Shown piece after piece: positions 28,498-37,418 of a DNA stretch of 57,888 nucleotides. The stretch is from Haloplasma contractile (GTDB taxonomy: Bacteria; Bacillota_I; Bacilli_A; Haloplasmatales; Haloplasmataceae), in the NCBI GenBank assembly GCA_016841945.1, contig JAENYC010000016.1:1-57888 (forward strand). The letters are read 5' to 3'. Each line of letters opens with the position of its first letter. Position 1 is the first letter of the stretch. A program made the position numbers and the translations under genes. Under the pieces are notes generated by a model. That model was not told where the DNA came from and searched no databases. It saw nothing but the letters and a program-made list of their open reading frames with translations.

Positions 28498-29148
28498 ATG
28501 AAGGAAAATGACGAATTAAAAAATTTGCATGATAAAGAAAAAGAATATGATGATGTATTTGAAGAATTTATCAATAGTGATGAAGAAACACAATTTTCAA
28601 AAAATGAAGTAGAGAAAATCATCGAAGCCCATATTTTTAAAGAAGTATTAGGTAGTTATAAACAAAATAGTGAAGAGAAGAAAAAACATAAAAATCTGTT
28701 GGTTACCTCAAAAGAGATTGGTCTAAAATTATTTAATATTCACGCGATAATAGGATTTTTAATTACTTATTTGTTTTTTATTGGTTTTTTACTCATTATC
28801 AACGAAATTGTGTATCCTAATATTTTTCATAATAAACCAAGTGTTTTTATAATCGCCTTCGGATTTACTGTGATTGACAAATTAGTAAGACCATTTGTCT
28901 TTATTTCAGATTTAATCTCTATGACGATACACAAGGTTGGTTTACTGACATTATTAATCTATACGGTTATTTTTTATTTTAGTAGTTATTTTTTAGGGGA
29001 AATGATATCGATTGAAAAATCATTGTTAATCGTATCACTTGTCTTAATTTGTATGGCTATTATAGATTTTCTTAAAAAAGATTCATTATTTAAAACAAAA
29101 TATTTAGATGAGGATGAACTGCATGATGGAAATGTTGAGGATGAATGA
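28498..29148 (+). CDS. YvlD-like membrane protein upstream of hprK
   Basis: A 216-aa protein with an acidic cytosolic N-terminal region (residues ~1-75, rich in Glu/Lys) followed by four membrane helices (about 82-105, 115-140, 145-165 and 170-190). The order of short helices with PSVFIIAFGFTVIDKLVRPFVF resembles the YvlD/phage-holin-like family, where ...N.LVRPil is conserved. yvlD also directly precedes hprK in B. subtilis, which supports the call. The long N-terminal extension is unusual. Its stop overlaps hprK by eight bases. Function unknown. Confidence 0.6.
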   Translation: MKENDELKNLHDKEKEYDDVFEEFINSDEETQFSKNEVEKIIEAHIFKEVLGSYKQNSEEKKKHKNLLVTSKEIGLKLFNIHAIIGFLITYLFFIGFLLIINEIVYPNIFHNKPSVFIIAFGFTVIDKLVRPFVFISDLISMTIHKVGLLTLLIYTVIFYFSSYFLGEMISIEKSLLIVSLVLICMAIIDFLKKDSLFKTKYLDEDELHDGNVEDE

Positions 29149-30073
29149 TATTAAGGTGAAAGATTTAATTGATGAACTGCAATTAGAAGTAATAGCGGGT
29201 AAAGATGGCATAAATCGATGGATTACATCTAAGATGTTGTCAAGGCCTGGTATTGAACTAGCTGGATTATTTGATTTTTATGAAGAGGATAGAATACAAA
29301 TAATTGGGAGTAAAGAAGTAACGTTTTTTAATCGATTAAATGAAGATGAACAAGAAAAACGGGTGGAACAACTTTTTAAAGAAAAAACACCTTGTTTTAT
29401 ATTTTCTAATCACTTTGATATACCACAAGTTTTTCTAAATAATGCTGATAAATATCAAATCCCTATCCTAAGAAGTGATAAACATACAACACCTCTTATG
29501 ACCGATGTACAAACCTATCTCGCTGAAGAATTAGCTGATTCTACGAATATGCATGGTGTTTTAGTGGATGTACATGGTGTTGGCGTGTTAATCAGAGGAA
29601 AGAGTGGCATAGGTAAAAGTGAAGCTGCATTAGAACTCGTAAAACGAGGACATAAATTAATCGCTGATGATAATGTAATAATTTATGAAAAAGAAATTGG
29701 AAAACTTGTTGGAAAGTCACCTAAACTAATACAGAAGTATATGGAAATAAGGGGAATTGGTATCGTAGATGTTGTGCAGATGTTTGGTGCAGGTGCAATC
29801 AGACATAAAAAAGAGATTACATTAGTTGTCAATTTGGAAATTGAACCAAACAGTCATGAGTATGATCGCTTAGGCGTTGAGGAAGCTAAAATTAAAATAC
29901 TTAATACTGAAGTTCCTTTCATTACAATTCCTATTAGACCAGGACGTAACCTTGCGACATTAATTGAAGTAGCAGCCATTAATCGTCGGTTGAGATATAT
30001 GGGATTGAATACAGCCCAACAGTTTATTGATAATTTTAATGAATATATACAAAAAAAAGAAGAAAACAAGTAA
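29141..30073 (+). CDS. hprK: HPr kinase/phosphorylase
   Basis: Bifunctional sensor (310 aa, hexamer) that phosphorylates Ser46 of HPr when ATP and fructose-bisphosphate are high and removes the phosphate with inorganic phosphate. HPr-Ser-P is the CcpA co-repressor, so this enzyme sets carbon catabolite control. Walker A is GKSGIGKSE (~153-161), preceded by HGVG, and the HprK signature is MEIRGIGIVDV. I place the start at ATG 29141 (MNDIKVKDL, matching the family N-terminus), overlapping the upstream stop; ATG 29123 is a possible alternative with a better-placed GAGG. Followed by lgt, ppaX and trxB, as in B. subtilis. Confidence 0.95.
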   Translation: MNDIKVKDLIDELQLEVIAGKDGINRWITSKMLSRPGIELAGLFDFYEEDRIQIIGSKEVTFFNRLNEDEQEKRVEQLFKEKTPCFIFSNHFDIPQVFLNNADKYQIPILRSDKHTTPLMTDVQTYLAEELADSTNMHGVLVDVHGVGVLIRGKSGIGKSEAALELVKRGHKLIADDNVIIYEKEIGKLVGKSPKLIQKYMEIRGIGIVDVVQMFGAGAIRHKKEITLVVNLEIEPNSHEYDRLGVEEAKIKILNTEVPFITIPIRPGRNLATLIEVAAINRRLRYMGLNTAQQFIDNFNEYIQKKEENK

Positions 30074-30088
30074 GGAAAGGTGGTTAAA

Positions 30089-30970
30089 ATGATGCATTTT
30101 AATAAAGGTAATATATTTTTAGAAATTGAACAGTTTGAAATATTTGGTTTCACAATCGGTCCTATCACAATCATGTGGTATGCGGTACTCATTTTAATTG
30201 GTGCAACCATTGCCCTTCTAATATCTATTAGAGAAGGTAAAAAAATAGGTGTACCAGAGGATTTTTGTATTGATGTATTTTTATGGGGATTACCAATATC
30301 AGTTGTTGGGGCAAGAATTTATTATGTACTTTTCACATTAGACCATTATTTACAAAATCCTCTTGACATCTTAAAAGTTTATCAAGGTGGACTTGCTATA
30401 CATGGTGCGGTTATTGCTGCGGTCATTTGGGGATATATTTTTAGTAAAAAGAAAAATGTTAATTTTTTAAAAGCAATTGATTTAGGTTCTGTTGGATTTT
30501 TAATTGCTCAAGCAATAGGACGTTGGGGTAATTTTATGAATCAAGAAGCACATGGTGGTCCTGTACCTGGTGATACATTAGAAGCACAAAGAACCTATTT
30601 ACAAAATAGAGGGATCCCTAATTTTATCGTAGACAAGATGAACATAGGGGGAATTTATTATCATCCAACTTTTCTATATGAATCTCTTTGGAATATTTTA
30701 GGGATGATTTTCTTATTATTATTAAGAAGAACGAAGTATATGTATATCGGTGATTTAGGACTAATCTATTTAATGTGGTATTCATTAGGACGAGGTATTA
30801 TTGAAGGTATGCGAACAGATAGTTTGTATATTGGAGACACCAATATCAGAACCGCACAATTACTAAGTGTCATTTTATTTATTGGTGCAGCTGTTGTGTT
30901 ATTTATAAGACATTATAAAAAATGGTATCCTAAATACTATTACGAAGCATTAGAAGAAAATCAAGCATGA
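30089..30970 (+). CDS. lgt: Prolipoprotein diacylglyceryl transferase
   Basis: Membrane enzyme (293 aa, about seven helices) that transfers diacylglycerol from phosphatidylglycerol to the lipobox Cys of prolipoproteins, the first step of lipoprotein maturation. The signature GRWGNFMNQEAHGG is present, with essential Arg and His residues around it, and the C-terminal SLGRGIIEGMRTD segment matches. Clients in this window include HtrA, the 192-aa lipoprotein of module 2 and the lipoprotein at the right edge. Start ATG 30089 follows AAAGGTGG; the in-frame GTG at 30080 lies inside that site. Confidence 0.97.
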   Translation: MMHFNKGNIFLEIEQFEIFGFTIGPITIMWYAVLILIGATIALLISIREGKKIGVPEDFCIDVFLWGLPISVVGARIYYVLFTLDHYLQNPLDILKVYQGGLAIHGAVIAAVIWGYIFSKKKNVNFLKAIDLGSVGFLIAQAIGRWGNFMNQEAHGGPVPGDTLEAQRTYLQNRGIPNFIVDKMNIGGIYYHPTFLYESLWNILGMIFLLLLRRTKYMYIGDLGLIYLMWYSLGRGIIEGMRTDSLYIGDTNIRTAQLLSVILFIGAAVVLFIRHYKKWYPKYYYEALEENQA

Positions 30971-31626
30971 TGATAAAAGCAGTATTATTTGATTTTGATG
31001 GTACATTGGTTAATACAAATGCATTAATATTAAAAACCTTTGAATTAACGTTAAAACATTATTTACCAAAACAAATCTTTACTAAAAAACAATTGATGAA
31101 TTTTATCGGTCCTACATTAAAACAAACTTTTGATTCATTATACATAGAAAAATCAGATGAAATGATTGATTATTATCGAAAAGTAAATATACAATTACAT
31201 GATGAAATGGTTGAAATTTATCCAACGGTAAAAGAAGGTTTACAACTTTTATACAACAATAAGATTAAGTTAGGGATTGTTTCATCAAAGAAACATGATA
31301 TGATTTTACATGGCTTAAAATTATTTAATTTAAATCAGTTCTTTTCCTGTATAGTAGGAGAAGATGATGTGAATCATCCCAAACCTCATCCTGAACCAAT
31401 AGAAAAAGCATTAAAATATTTAGATTGTTGTCATAAAGAAGTAATATTTGTCGGTGATAACTCCCATGATATAGAAGGGGGAAAAAATGCAGGTGTTCTG
31501 ACCTGTGGCGTTAGTTGGGCAGAACGCGGTGCAAATTACTTGAAACAATTCAATCCTGATTATATACTTGATGATATGAGAGCACTTATTAATGATATAG
31601 AAGAGGTGAACAATAATGGCTCATAA
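30967..31626 (+). CDS. ppaX: HAD-family pyrophosphatase PpaX-like
   Basis: A 219-aa haloacid dehalogenase-type hydrolase. Motif I is FDFDGTLVNT, motif II is the Ser in GIVSSKK, motif III is the Lys in HPKPHPEP, and motif IV is VFVGDNSHDIEGG. In B. subtilis PpaX hydrolyses the pyrophosphate released when HprK dephosphorylates HPr-Ser-P. The same position next to hprK and lgt supports the name; by sequence alone it could also be a phosphoglycolate phosphatase. It overlaps lgt by four bases (ATGA) and trxB by 11 bases. Confidence 0.85.
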   Translation: MMIKAVLFDFDGTLVNTNALILKTFELTLKHYLPKQIFTKKQLMNFIGPTLKQTFDSLYIEKSDEMIDYYRKVNIQLHDEMVEIYPTVKEGLQLLYNNKIKLGIVSSKKHDMILHGLKLFNLNQFFSCIVGEDDVNHPKPHPEPIEKALKYLDCCHKEVIFVGDNSHDIEGGKNAGVLTCGVSWAERGANYLKQFNPDYILDDMRALINDIEEVNNNGS

Positions 31627-32548
31627 ATCTTATGATTTAATTATTATTGGTGCCGGACCTGCAGGTATGACTGCGGCTGTATATGGTGCACGTGCTGGTG
31701 CTGATGTATTAATGCTTGAAAAAGGAGCACCAGGTGGTCAAATGGTTAATACTTATGAAGTCGAGAATTATACGGGTTTTGGAAAAATAAGTGGAACGGA
31801 TTTATCAACAAAGATGTTTAATCATACTCAAAAACTAGGCGTAAACTATGCCTATGGCGATGTAAGAACCATAGAAGATAAAGGAAAATATAAAGTCGTT
31901 GAAACTGATGTTGAAAAATTTGAAGGAAAAGCAGTGATTATCGCAACAGGGACTAAAAATAGACGTCTAGGAGCAAAAGGAGAAGAACGATTAGCAGGTC
32001 GAGGGATATCTTGGTGTGCAATCTGTGATGGTGCGTTTTTCAAAGACAAAGAAGTTGTTGTGGTTGGTGGCGGTAACTCAGCTTTAGAAGAGGCATTATA
32101 TCTAGCAGGACTCTGTAGTAAAGTGACCATCATTCATAGAAGAGATAAATTTAGAGGAGAGAAAAAAGCAGAGGAAAAAGTAAGAAATCATGAAAAAATA
32201 GACTTGGCTTTAGATGCTGTCATTGAATCTTTTAATGAAGAGGAAAATAAACTAGATAGTGTTACCGTAAGAAACGTGAAGACAAATGAATTAAATCAGA
32301 TTCCTTGTCGGGGTGCCTTTATTTATATTGGTCAAGAACCCGCCACTTCTATGTTTAGTCATCTTATTAAAGTAAATAAACAGGGTTATATCATTACCAA
32401 TGATAAAATGGAAACCAATATAAAAGGAGTTTACGCAGCAGGTGATGTTTGTGAGAAAGATTTAAGACAAATTATTACAGCGACGAATGATGGAGCTGTT
32501 GCCTCACAAAATGCGGTGAAATATATTGAAACATTGAAAAATAAATAA
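31616..32548 (+). CDS. trxB: Thioredoxin reductase
   Basis: NADPH-dependent flavoenzyme (310 aa) that reduces thioredoxin in the cytosol. FAD-binding GAGPAGMTAAVYGAR is near the N-terminus; the redox-active CAIC (Cys134, Cys137) sits in SWCAICDGAFF; the NADPH loop is VVGGGNSALEEA; and the C-terminal FAD motif is YAAGDVCEKDLRQ. Length is typical. The CAIC centre rather than CATC is a common Bacillota variant. It is the last gene of the hprK operon and is followed by a strong terminator. Confidence 0.97.
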   Translation: MAHKSYDLIIIGAGPAGMTAAVYGARAGADVLMLEKGAPGGQMVNTYEVENYTGFGKISGTDLSTKMFNHTQKLGVNYAYGDVRTIEDKGKYKVVETDVEKFEGKAVIIATGTKNRRLGAKGEERLAGRGISWCAICDGAFFKDKEVVVVGGGNSALEEALYLAGLCSKVTIIHRRDKFRGEKKAEEKVRNHEKIDLALDAVIESFNEEENKLDSVTVRNVKTNELNQIPCRGAFIYIGQEPATSMFSHLIKVNKQGYIITNDKMETNIKGVYAAGDVCEKDLRQIITATNDGAVASQNAVKYIETLKNK

Positions 32549-32557
32549 AATAAAAAG

Positions 32558-32590
32558 CCTTTAGTTTTTTAGCACAAACTAAAGGTTTAT
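32558..32590 (+). terminator. Rho-independent terminator of the hprK-lgt-ppaX-trxB operon
   Basis: CCTTTAGTTT (32558-32567) pairs with AAACTAAAGG (32576-32585), then TTTATTTTT. Confidence 0.88.
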
Positions 32591-32592
32591 TT

Positions 32593-32972
32593 TTATACTT
32601 TTCCTATTTTAAATAGAAAGGAGATCATAATATCTATAGATATATCACCAATCTTAATAAGATATATAATTAATTGAAATTCCTTCACAATTTGGTCAAG
32701 TAAATTATGATATAGAAATCCAAGTTATATCAAACGTGATAACTTGCCTAATTATTGTATTCGTTTATTAATAAATGTTTTTTGATTCAACTAAATTCCT
32801 ATTTGAAAATGTGAGTATGAAAACTAAGATAAAATAGTTAAATACTTTTAAAAATTTGTAGTCGACATTTTTCGACACAACTAATTGATTAATAGTGTTA
32901 TAATTAACTTACTTAATTTAATTTGACTAGGGGTATAAAATTAAGTTAATATGTTTATATGAGGAGGATTAT
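32593..32972. other. AT-rich intergenic region at the left edge of module 2
   Basis: No gene is seen in these 380 bases. A ribosome-site-like AAAGGAGATCAT at 32617-32628 has no start codon behind it, only the 14-bp palindrome ATATCTATAGATAT (32630-32643). An imperfect hairpin joins CAAGTTAT (32721-32728) and ATAACTTG (32739-32746). TCGACA occurs twice (32863, 32873) just before the module promoter. It looks like a junction with decayed sequence. Confidence 0.4.
32896..32904 (+). promoter_or_regulatory. Extended -10 promoter of propeller module 2
   Basis: TGTTATAAT (hexamer 32899-32904) lies 68 bases before the first gene. The duplicated TCGACA at 32863-32868 and 32873-32878 precedes it and could be an operator or a poor -35. 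Confidence 0.5.
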
Positions 32973-33779
32973 ATGAAAAAAACTTTTATTTTAGTATTTT
33001 CTTGTGTTATTTTAACTGTTGTTTTCTCTTTACATTTTATGGAAAAAGGTATAAAGGTTTTAGCATTGAATTTAGAAAGAGATTTTGTGATAGATACAAC
33101 AACATGGGATACAATAATTGATTGGAATTATACTTATGATTCTACAAGTTATGGTTATGTAAAATCATGGACAAAATATTATAAAAACACAACATATTCT
33201 AATGATTATAATTATTATATGGTTTTGATTGATACTGAATTAAATCCAGAAGATAGTTCATCTACATCTGTTTATTTAAACGATCAACTAAGAGTAAGTA
33301 ATAATATTGATCAATTAAATTATAGAGTAGATTATGAACAGGAAATATTTGACTTTAGTCCTAAATCTGCATTAGAAATAGAAGAACATAGTTACTCGAT
33401 AGGAGTTGATACAGGAGGTGTAGGAGCTAGTGCCTCAGTATCTTGGGAAACAGATTATAGATATGTATATGAAGATTCTTATACTTTACCTGACCCAAAT
33501 AGAGATGACATGGATATAACTTATGAGTATGATTGTCTAAAATACGATATTGTTTATTTGTTTTGGTATAGGTCAGAATTTGAAGGTAAACTATATGAAA
33601 AAACCGCATATATAATACGTGTAGATAAAGATGTTTATAAAGTAGATTTTAAAGATATTATTGAAGCTGACTTTGTTAAGTTCAATACGATTTTGCATAC
33701 GAATTCAAAACAAACAGCCGTATTATGTCTCGATGAGACTTATATAAATTCAAACGATATTCCTTTTGAGCCTTTCTAG
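32973..33779 (+). CDS. Secreted or membrane-anchored protein of module 2, unknown
   Basis: A 268-aa protein with an N-terminal hydrophobic signal (FILVFSCVILTVVFSLHF). The rest is rich in Tyr, Asp and Ser and appears all-beta. A striking stretch near residues 135-160, SYSIGVDTGGVGASASVSWE, alternates small/polar and hydrophobic residues and is centred on a Gly-rich turn, as in the membrane-inserting hairpin of beta pore-forming proteins. No catalytic motif is visible and I do not recognise a family. GAGGAGG precedes ATG 32973. A weak terminator follows, so it may be made in excess over the downstream genes of the module. A pore-like role is only a guess. Confidence 0.55.
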   Translation: MKKTFILVFSCVILTVVFSLHFMEKGIKVLALNLERDFVIDTTTWDTIIDWNYTYDSTSYGYVKSWTKYYKNTTYSNDYNYYMVLIDTELNPEDSSSTSVYLNDQLRVSNNIDQLNYRVDYEQEIFDFSPKSALEIEEHSYSIGVDTGGVGASASVSWETDYRYVYEDSYTLPDPNRDDMDITYEYDCLKYDIVYLFWYRSEFEGKLYEKTAYIIRVDKDVYKVDFKDIIEADFVKFNTILHTNSKQTAVLCLDETYINSNDIPFEPF

Positions 33780-33803
33780 ACTAGAATTTGCCCCTAGTCT
33801 TTT
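33778..33803 (+). terminator. Weak terminator or attenuator inside module 2
   Basis: AGACTAG (33778-33784) pairs with CTAGTCT (33794-33800), then TTT. Its short stem suggests partial read-through into the lipoprotein gene. Confidence 0.55.
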
Positions 33804-33828
33804 AATATATAAATGGAGGTTATGAGAG

Positions 33829-34407
33829 ATGTTAAGGAAAAAGAATTTATTATTGTTTTTATTTATTGCTATTATTTATATTTTAACAGGGTGTGATAAT
33901 TCAGAAGAAAATGATTTACCAAAAGATGTTAAACAAACGATTGAAGAAATTAAAACTAAAGATATTCAGTTTTTTTATTTTAAAAACAAATATGATATAC
34001 CAAATATAAATATGGAGGAAGTCAAACATCTAGAAGATTTTTCATCTGATAGTCTATATAATGTATTATTAATATATGTTAAAGATAATGCTTATAGTTT
34101 TACTGAAGAAGACTTAGAATATATTGAAGATATTTTCAAAACGCACTATCTCCTTGTTTTTATTATAGGAGATAAGGATTTAATTAACTACTCATATATT
34201 TCAAGTTATTATGATTCTAATTATATTTTAGATACTGAAAATTTATTTTATTTGTCTTTAAGATATGATGGGCATGAGGATCAAATTTTTCCAAGTAAGG
34301 GGACATTATTTATAGATTATAATAACAAAATCTATGATGATGTGGAATATAAAGAAAATGTATTCTTTGTGATTGATCATATTGCGCACTATTTAAAGGA
34401 TAATTAA
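33829..34407 (+). CDS. Lipoprotein of module 2, unknown
   Basis: A 192-aa predicted lipoprotein: signal LLLFLFIAIIYILTGC with lipobox LTGC (Cys ~23), then a mostly acidic ectodomain of ~165 residues rich in Asp, Glu, Tyr and Ile. No enzyme motif is visible and no family was recognised. A strand-helix pattern such as DSLYNVLLIYVKDN and THYLLVFIIGDKDL hints at a small alpha/beta or thioredoxin-like fold, but there is no CxxC. The gene sits 50 bases after the secreted protein and 30 bases before the large propeller protein, so it probably belongs to the same surface complex. The first module has no equivalent gene. Confidence 0.6.
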   Translation: MLRKKNLLLFLFIAIIYILTGCDNSEENDLPKDVKQTIEEIKTKDIQFFYFKNKYDIPNINMEEVKHLEDFSSDSLYNVLLIYVKDNAYSFTEEDLEYIEDIFKTHYLLVFIIGDKDLINYSYISSYYDSNYILDTENLFYLSLRYDGHEDQIFPSKGTLFIDYNNKIYDDVEYKENVFFVIDHIAHYLKDN

Positions 34408-34436
34408 ATCATTAAATTTTAGGGATGGGGATATGA

Positions 34437-37418
34437 ATGAAGTATAAACTGTTTTGTTTAATTGGTTGTTTTTTGATTATTTTATTTATCTTTATATGTA
34501 ATACATTCAAAACAACAGCTAGTAACCAATTATTATTTAATAATGTATATCAAGCAAAAAAAATGTCAGTCAATGGTCATACTTATATTACCATTTCTGG
34601 TAATGATGGTATCTATTTTCTAAATCATGAAGGAAATATTGTTAAAAAGATAAATTTTTGGAGCGAAATATCATATGACTATTATATGATTTCAGATATA
34701 GACAAAAAAGGACAAGATGATATTATAATTATTTATGAAGATACTCTAGAAAAAGAAGATAATATTTATACTGTCAGTTATGAAGATTCTAGTATCATTT
34801 GGCGTTTACAAACAACCATGGAATCTAATTATTATTGTTCGAATAATAAATTATGTAAAGAGGATGTTGTGATAACCGATCATTTATTGAAAGAGAAACT
34901 CTACATCACAGCAGGATATCATTTTTTAGAAATTGATATAAATGATGGAATCATTAAAAATCAATTTCAATATACAAACAATATCTGGAATTTTAGTTTC
35001 ATACATGATATAAATAATGATTATGTGGATGATATTGTAATTTCAGTTCAACCTAGTGATATAATTGTTTTAGATGGAAGAAATTATGAAATCATAAATC
35101 GACTTAAAGTAGCTAAAGATTTAATCACACAAGAAACGACTATAAAAAGGAATATTTGGGACTTAGCATATATTTCAAACACTCAAATACTTTTAGCGGC
35201 ATCAGAAGATGGATATGTTTATGAAATTAATTTAAATAAAAATATCATAGAACAACAGATCCAGATATTTAATACAGAATTTAGCGATGTAAGAGAATAT
35301 TATCTTGATGAATCAAACTTAGATGGTTTTGCTTCAGGTTTTTATAATAGAGGTTATAAAAATATGTCGTTCGAAAGTGTTTCTATAGATAATGATAACA
35401 ACATTTTCTATCTTATAAATTATAATAAAAAATTTTATTTGGAAAGTTTTGAAGAAAAAGTGCATTATTCTGTATGTCATAATGATGAATGTATTTCAAG
35501 TAAAGCCACTGATAGTTTTATATCATCTCATCATTCATTGTTTTCATATTTTGAAGAATATTATAATGAGGGTACAATTTCTACAAAACTTGTTGTTAAG
35601 AATATGTTAAGTCATGACCAACTCTATACTATCGAAGAAATAAGCGATATTATAGATTTTTATATTTTAGATGACTTACACAGTTTAATTATTTCAAATA
35701 TGTCAATTAAATATATATCTAATAACACCTTATTATGGGAAAAAGATAAGGGAACAACTCAGACAACAGTTATTGACGACGACTTATTAACTATTATAGA
35801 TAAAAACAGAGATAATAATACAATAGGATTACATTTGTATTCTGATAATGATGAGATATTTAATTTTTCTCCACTTGAGGGTTTTATTGAAAATTATCAA
35901 ATATACGGTGATACTATATATTTATCAGTTAATATAGACAATAAAATTACCATATATGTCTATAGTATTACAACTAGTTCTTTACTTGCAACAAAATCTT
36001 TAGATGAAGAAGCTCTAAATATAACTTTAAAGCCTTATCAGGACAAAGATAATGATGGTATACTTGAGTATATTGTTTTATCTAATACAAATAAAGATAT
36101 TTCATTGTTAAATATAAAATCTAATGAAGTGTTAAACCAATTTGAACTTAATTCATCAGTGAATATAGATAATTTAAAAGATTTATTAATCATTAATGAT
36201 TGTAACAATGATGATTTAAAGGATTTAATGTTAATTCCACATAGAGTACAAAATGATTCAACTTTTATATTGATTTATTCCGATGAAACAGAGTTGTTTT
36301 CACAATATCATCATTTATCTATAGAGATACCTCTTGATCATATTGATGAAGGAGAGTTAGAATATCAAGAATCTGTTGATTTAAATCATGACGGATTTAG
36401 AGAATACATATATAATATTATTTCAGGATATAAAAAAATCTTTTTCATTATTGATGTAGCAAACAAGAAAGTCATTTTTGATGAAAACCTAGATTATGAA
36501 ATTCATGTTGTAACTAATGAATTTATTAATTCCCATCATGATTTAAATAATGATGGAATAGAAGATATTATTAGTTTAATTGACAATGGTGAATATCAAA
36601 TATTTAATATATTAAATTATAATAATAGTAATTTAACAAACATATGGAGTAAAAATATTGATATTATTAAAAAAAGATATGCAAGTCCTATTGCAACAAT
36701 GGATATTAATGATGATAACCAAAAGGAAATTATATTATATGAGTATGATATAAATGGAAATATCAGAATTATGGCATATAATAGCTTATCCGAACAACCG
36801 ATAAAAACAATTGATGTAAAGCAATCATCTAATGAGTCTTTTGATGAAATTAGAATGACTTTAGGAAATGACATTGATGTTATAAAACTTAATGATGTTT
36901 TTTATATCGTTTTATTAATTGATCATAAATATGTTTTCGTAAATACAAAAAATTGGTCAATAAGTGAAGAGATTAGTCATTATCAATATGTATATCATGA
37001 TAAGATAATTTATTTAGATGATAAAAATCAAGTAAAATTTGCAGATTTAATTGATAAAACATCTGTTGATATAAATTTATATGGCTTATTTAAGAATATA
37101 ATCGAAATTGATACTGATAAGTCAATCGGAAATTATTTTGTTAGTATTAATGGAGAAGATTTTATACAGATATTTGATAAAAGTCAAACATTTTATTTAA
37201 AGCCAGGAATGCATCAGCTTATTATAAAAATTAATACTGACGAAGTTGACTATTTTGTATATAAAGAGGTAAATATAAATGATTATACTAAATTAAATAA
37301 TGTTGTTATTATTAGTATATTAGTAATGAATATTGTTCTGTTTATGATTTTCACAGTTTTAATAAGAAAAAAATACTATAAAACATCGGAGTTATATTAT
37401 GATTTTAGTAAAAACTAA
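34437..37418 (+). CDS. Membrane-anchored FG-GAP-like propeller protein of ABC module 2
   Basis: A 993-aa paralog of the protein at 15658-18831. The plan is the same: N-terminal signal (~1-30), long beta-rich ectodomain, a PEGA-like segment (~900-950), one transmembrane helix (~955-980) and a short basic tail. Calcium-loop-like motifs begin at residues ~87, 191, 536, 588, 648, 702 and 756, almost the same positions as in module 1 (86, 193, 512, 589, 648, 701, 754). Examples are DINNDYVDD, DKDNDGILE and DLNNDGIED. YTNNIWNFSFIHDINND aligns with ATNNLWDIEEIGDINQD of module 1. Several loops here have lost acidic residues. It overlaps the ATPase gene by 20 bases. Probably the sensing or binding partner of the transporter. 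Confidence 0.75.
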   Translation: MKYKLFCLIGCFLIILFIFICNTFKTTASNQLLFNNVYQAKKMSVNGHTYITISGNDGIYFLNHEGNIVKKINFWSEISYDYYMISDIDKKGQDDIIIIYEDTLEKEDNIYTVSYEDSSIIWRLQTTMESNYYCSNNKLCKEDVVITDHLLKEKLYITAGYHFLEIDINDGIIKNQFQYTNNIWNFSFIHDINNDYVDDIVISVQPSDIIVLDGRNYEIINRLKVAKDLITQETTIKRNIWDLAYISNTQILLAASEDGYVYEINLNKNIIEQQIQIFNTEFSDVREYYLDESNLDGFASGFYNRGYKNMSFESVSIDNDNNIFYLINYNKKFYLESFEEKVHYSVCHNDECISSKATDSFISSHHSLFSYFEEYYNEGTISTKLVVKNMLSHDQLYTIEEISDIIDFYILDDLHSLIISNMSIKYISNNTLLWEKDKGTTQTTVIDDDLLTIIDKNRDNNTIGLHLYSDNDEIFNFSPLEGFIENYQIYGDTIYLSVNIDNKITIYVYSITTSSLLATKSLDEEALNITLKPYQDKDNDGILEYIVLSNTNKDISLLNIKSNEVLNQFELNSSVNIDNLKDLLIINDCNNDDLKDLMLIPHRVQNDSTFILIYSDETELFSQYHHLSIEIPLDHIDEGELEYQESVDLNHDGFREYIYNIISGYKKIFFIIDVANKKVIFDENLDYEIHVVTNEFINSHHDLNNDGIEDIISLIDNGEYQIFNILNYNNSNLTNIWSKNIDIIKKRYASPIATMDINDDNQKEIILYEYDINGNIRIMAYNSLSEQPIKTIDVKQSSNESFDEIRMTLGNDIDVIKLNDVFYIVLLIDHKYVFVNTKNWSISEEISHYQYVYHDKIIYLDDKNQVKFADLIDKTSVDINLYGLFKNIIEIDTDKSIGNYFVSINGEDFIQIFDKSQTFYLKPGMHQLIIKINTDEVDYFVYKEVNINDYTKLNNVVIISILVMNIVLFMIFTVLIRKKYYKTSELYYDFSKN

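Noticed and set aside
28498-29148. True phage holin / prophage remnant
   Set aside because: The holin-like fold is that of YvlD-type host proteins next to hprK; no phage genes are nearby.
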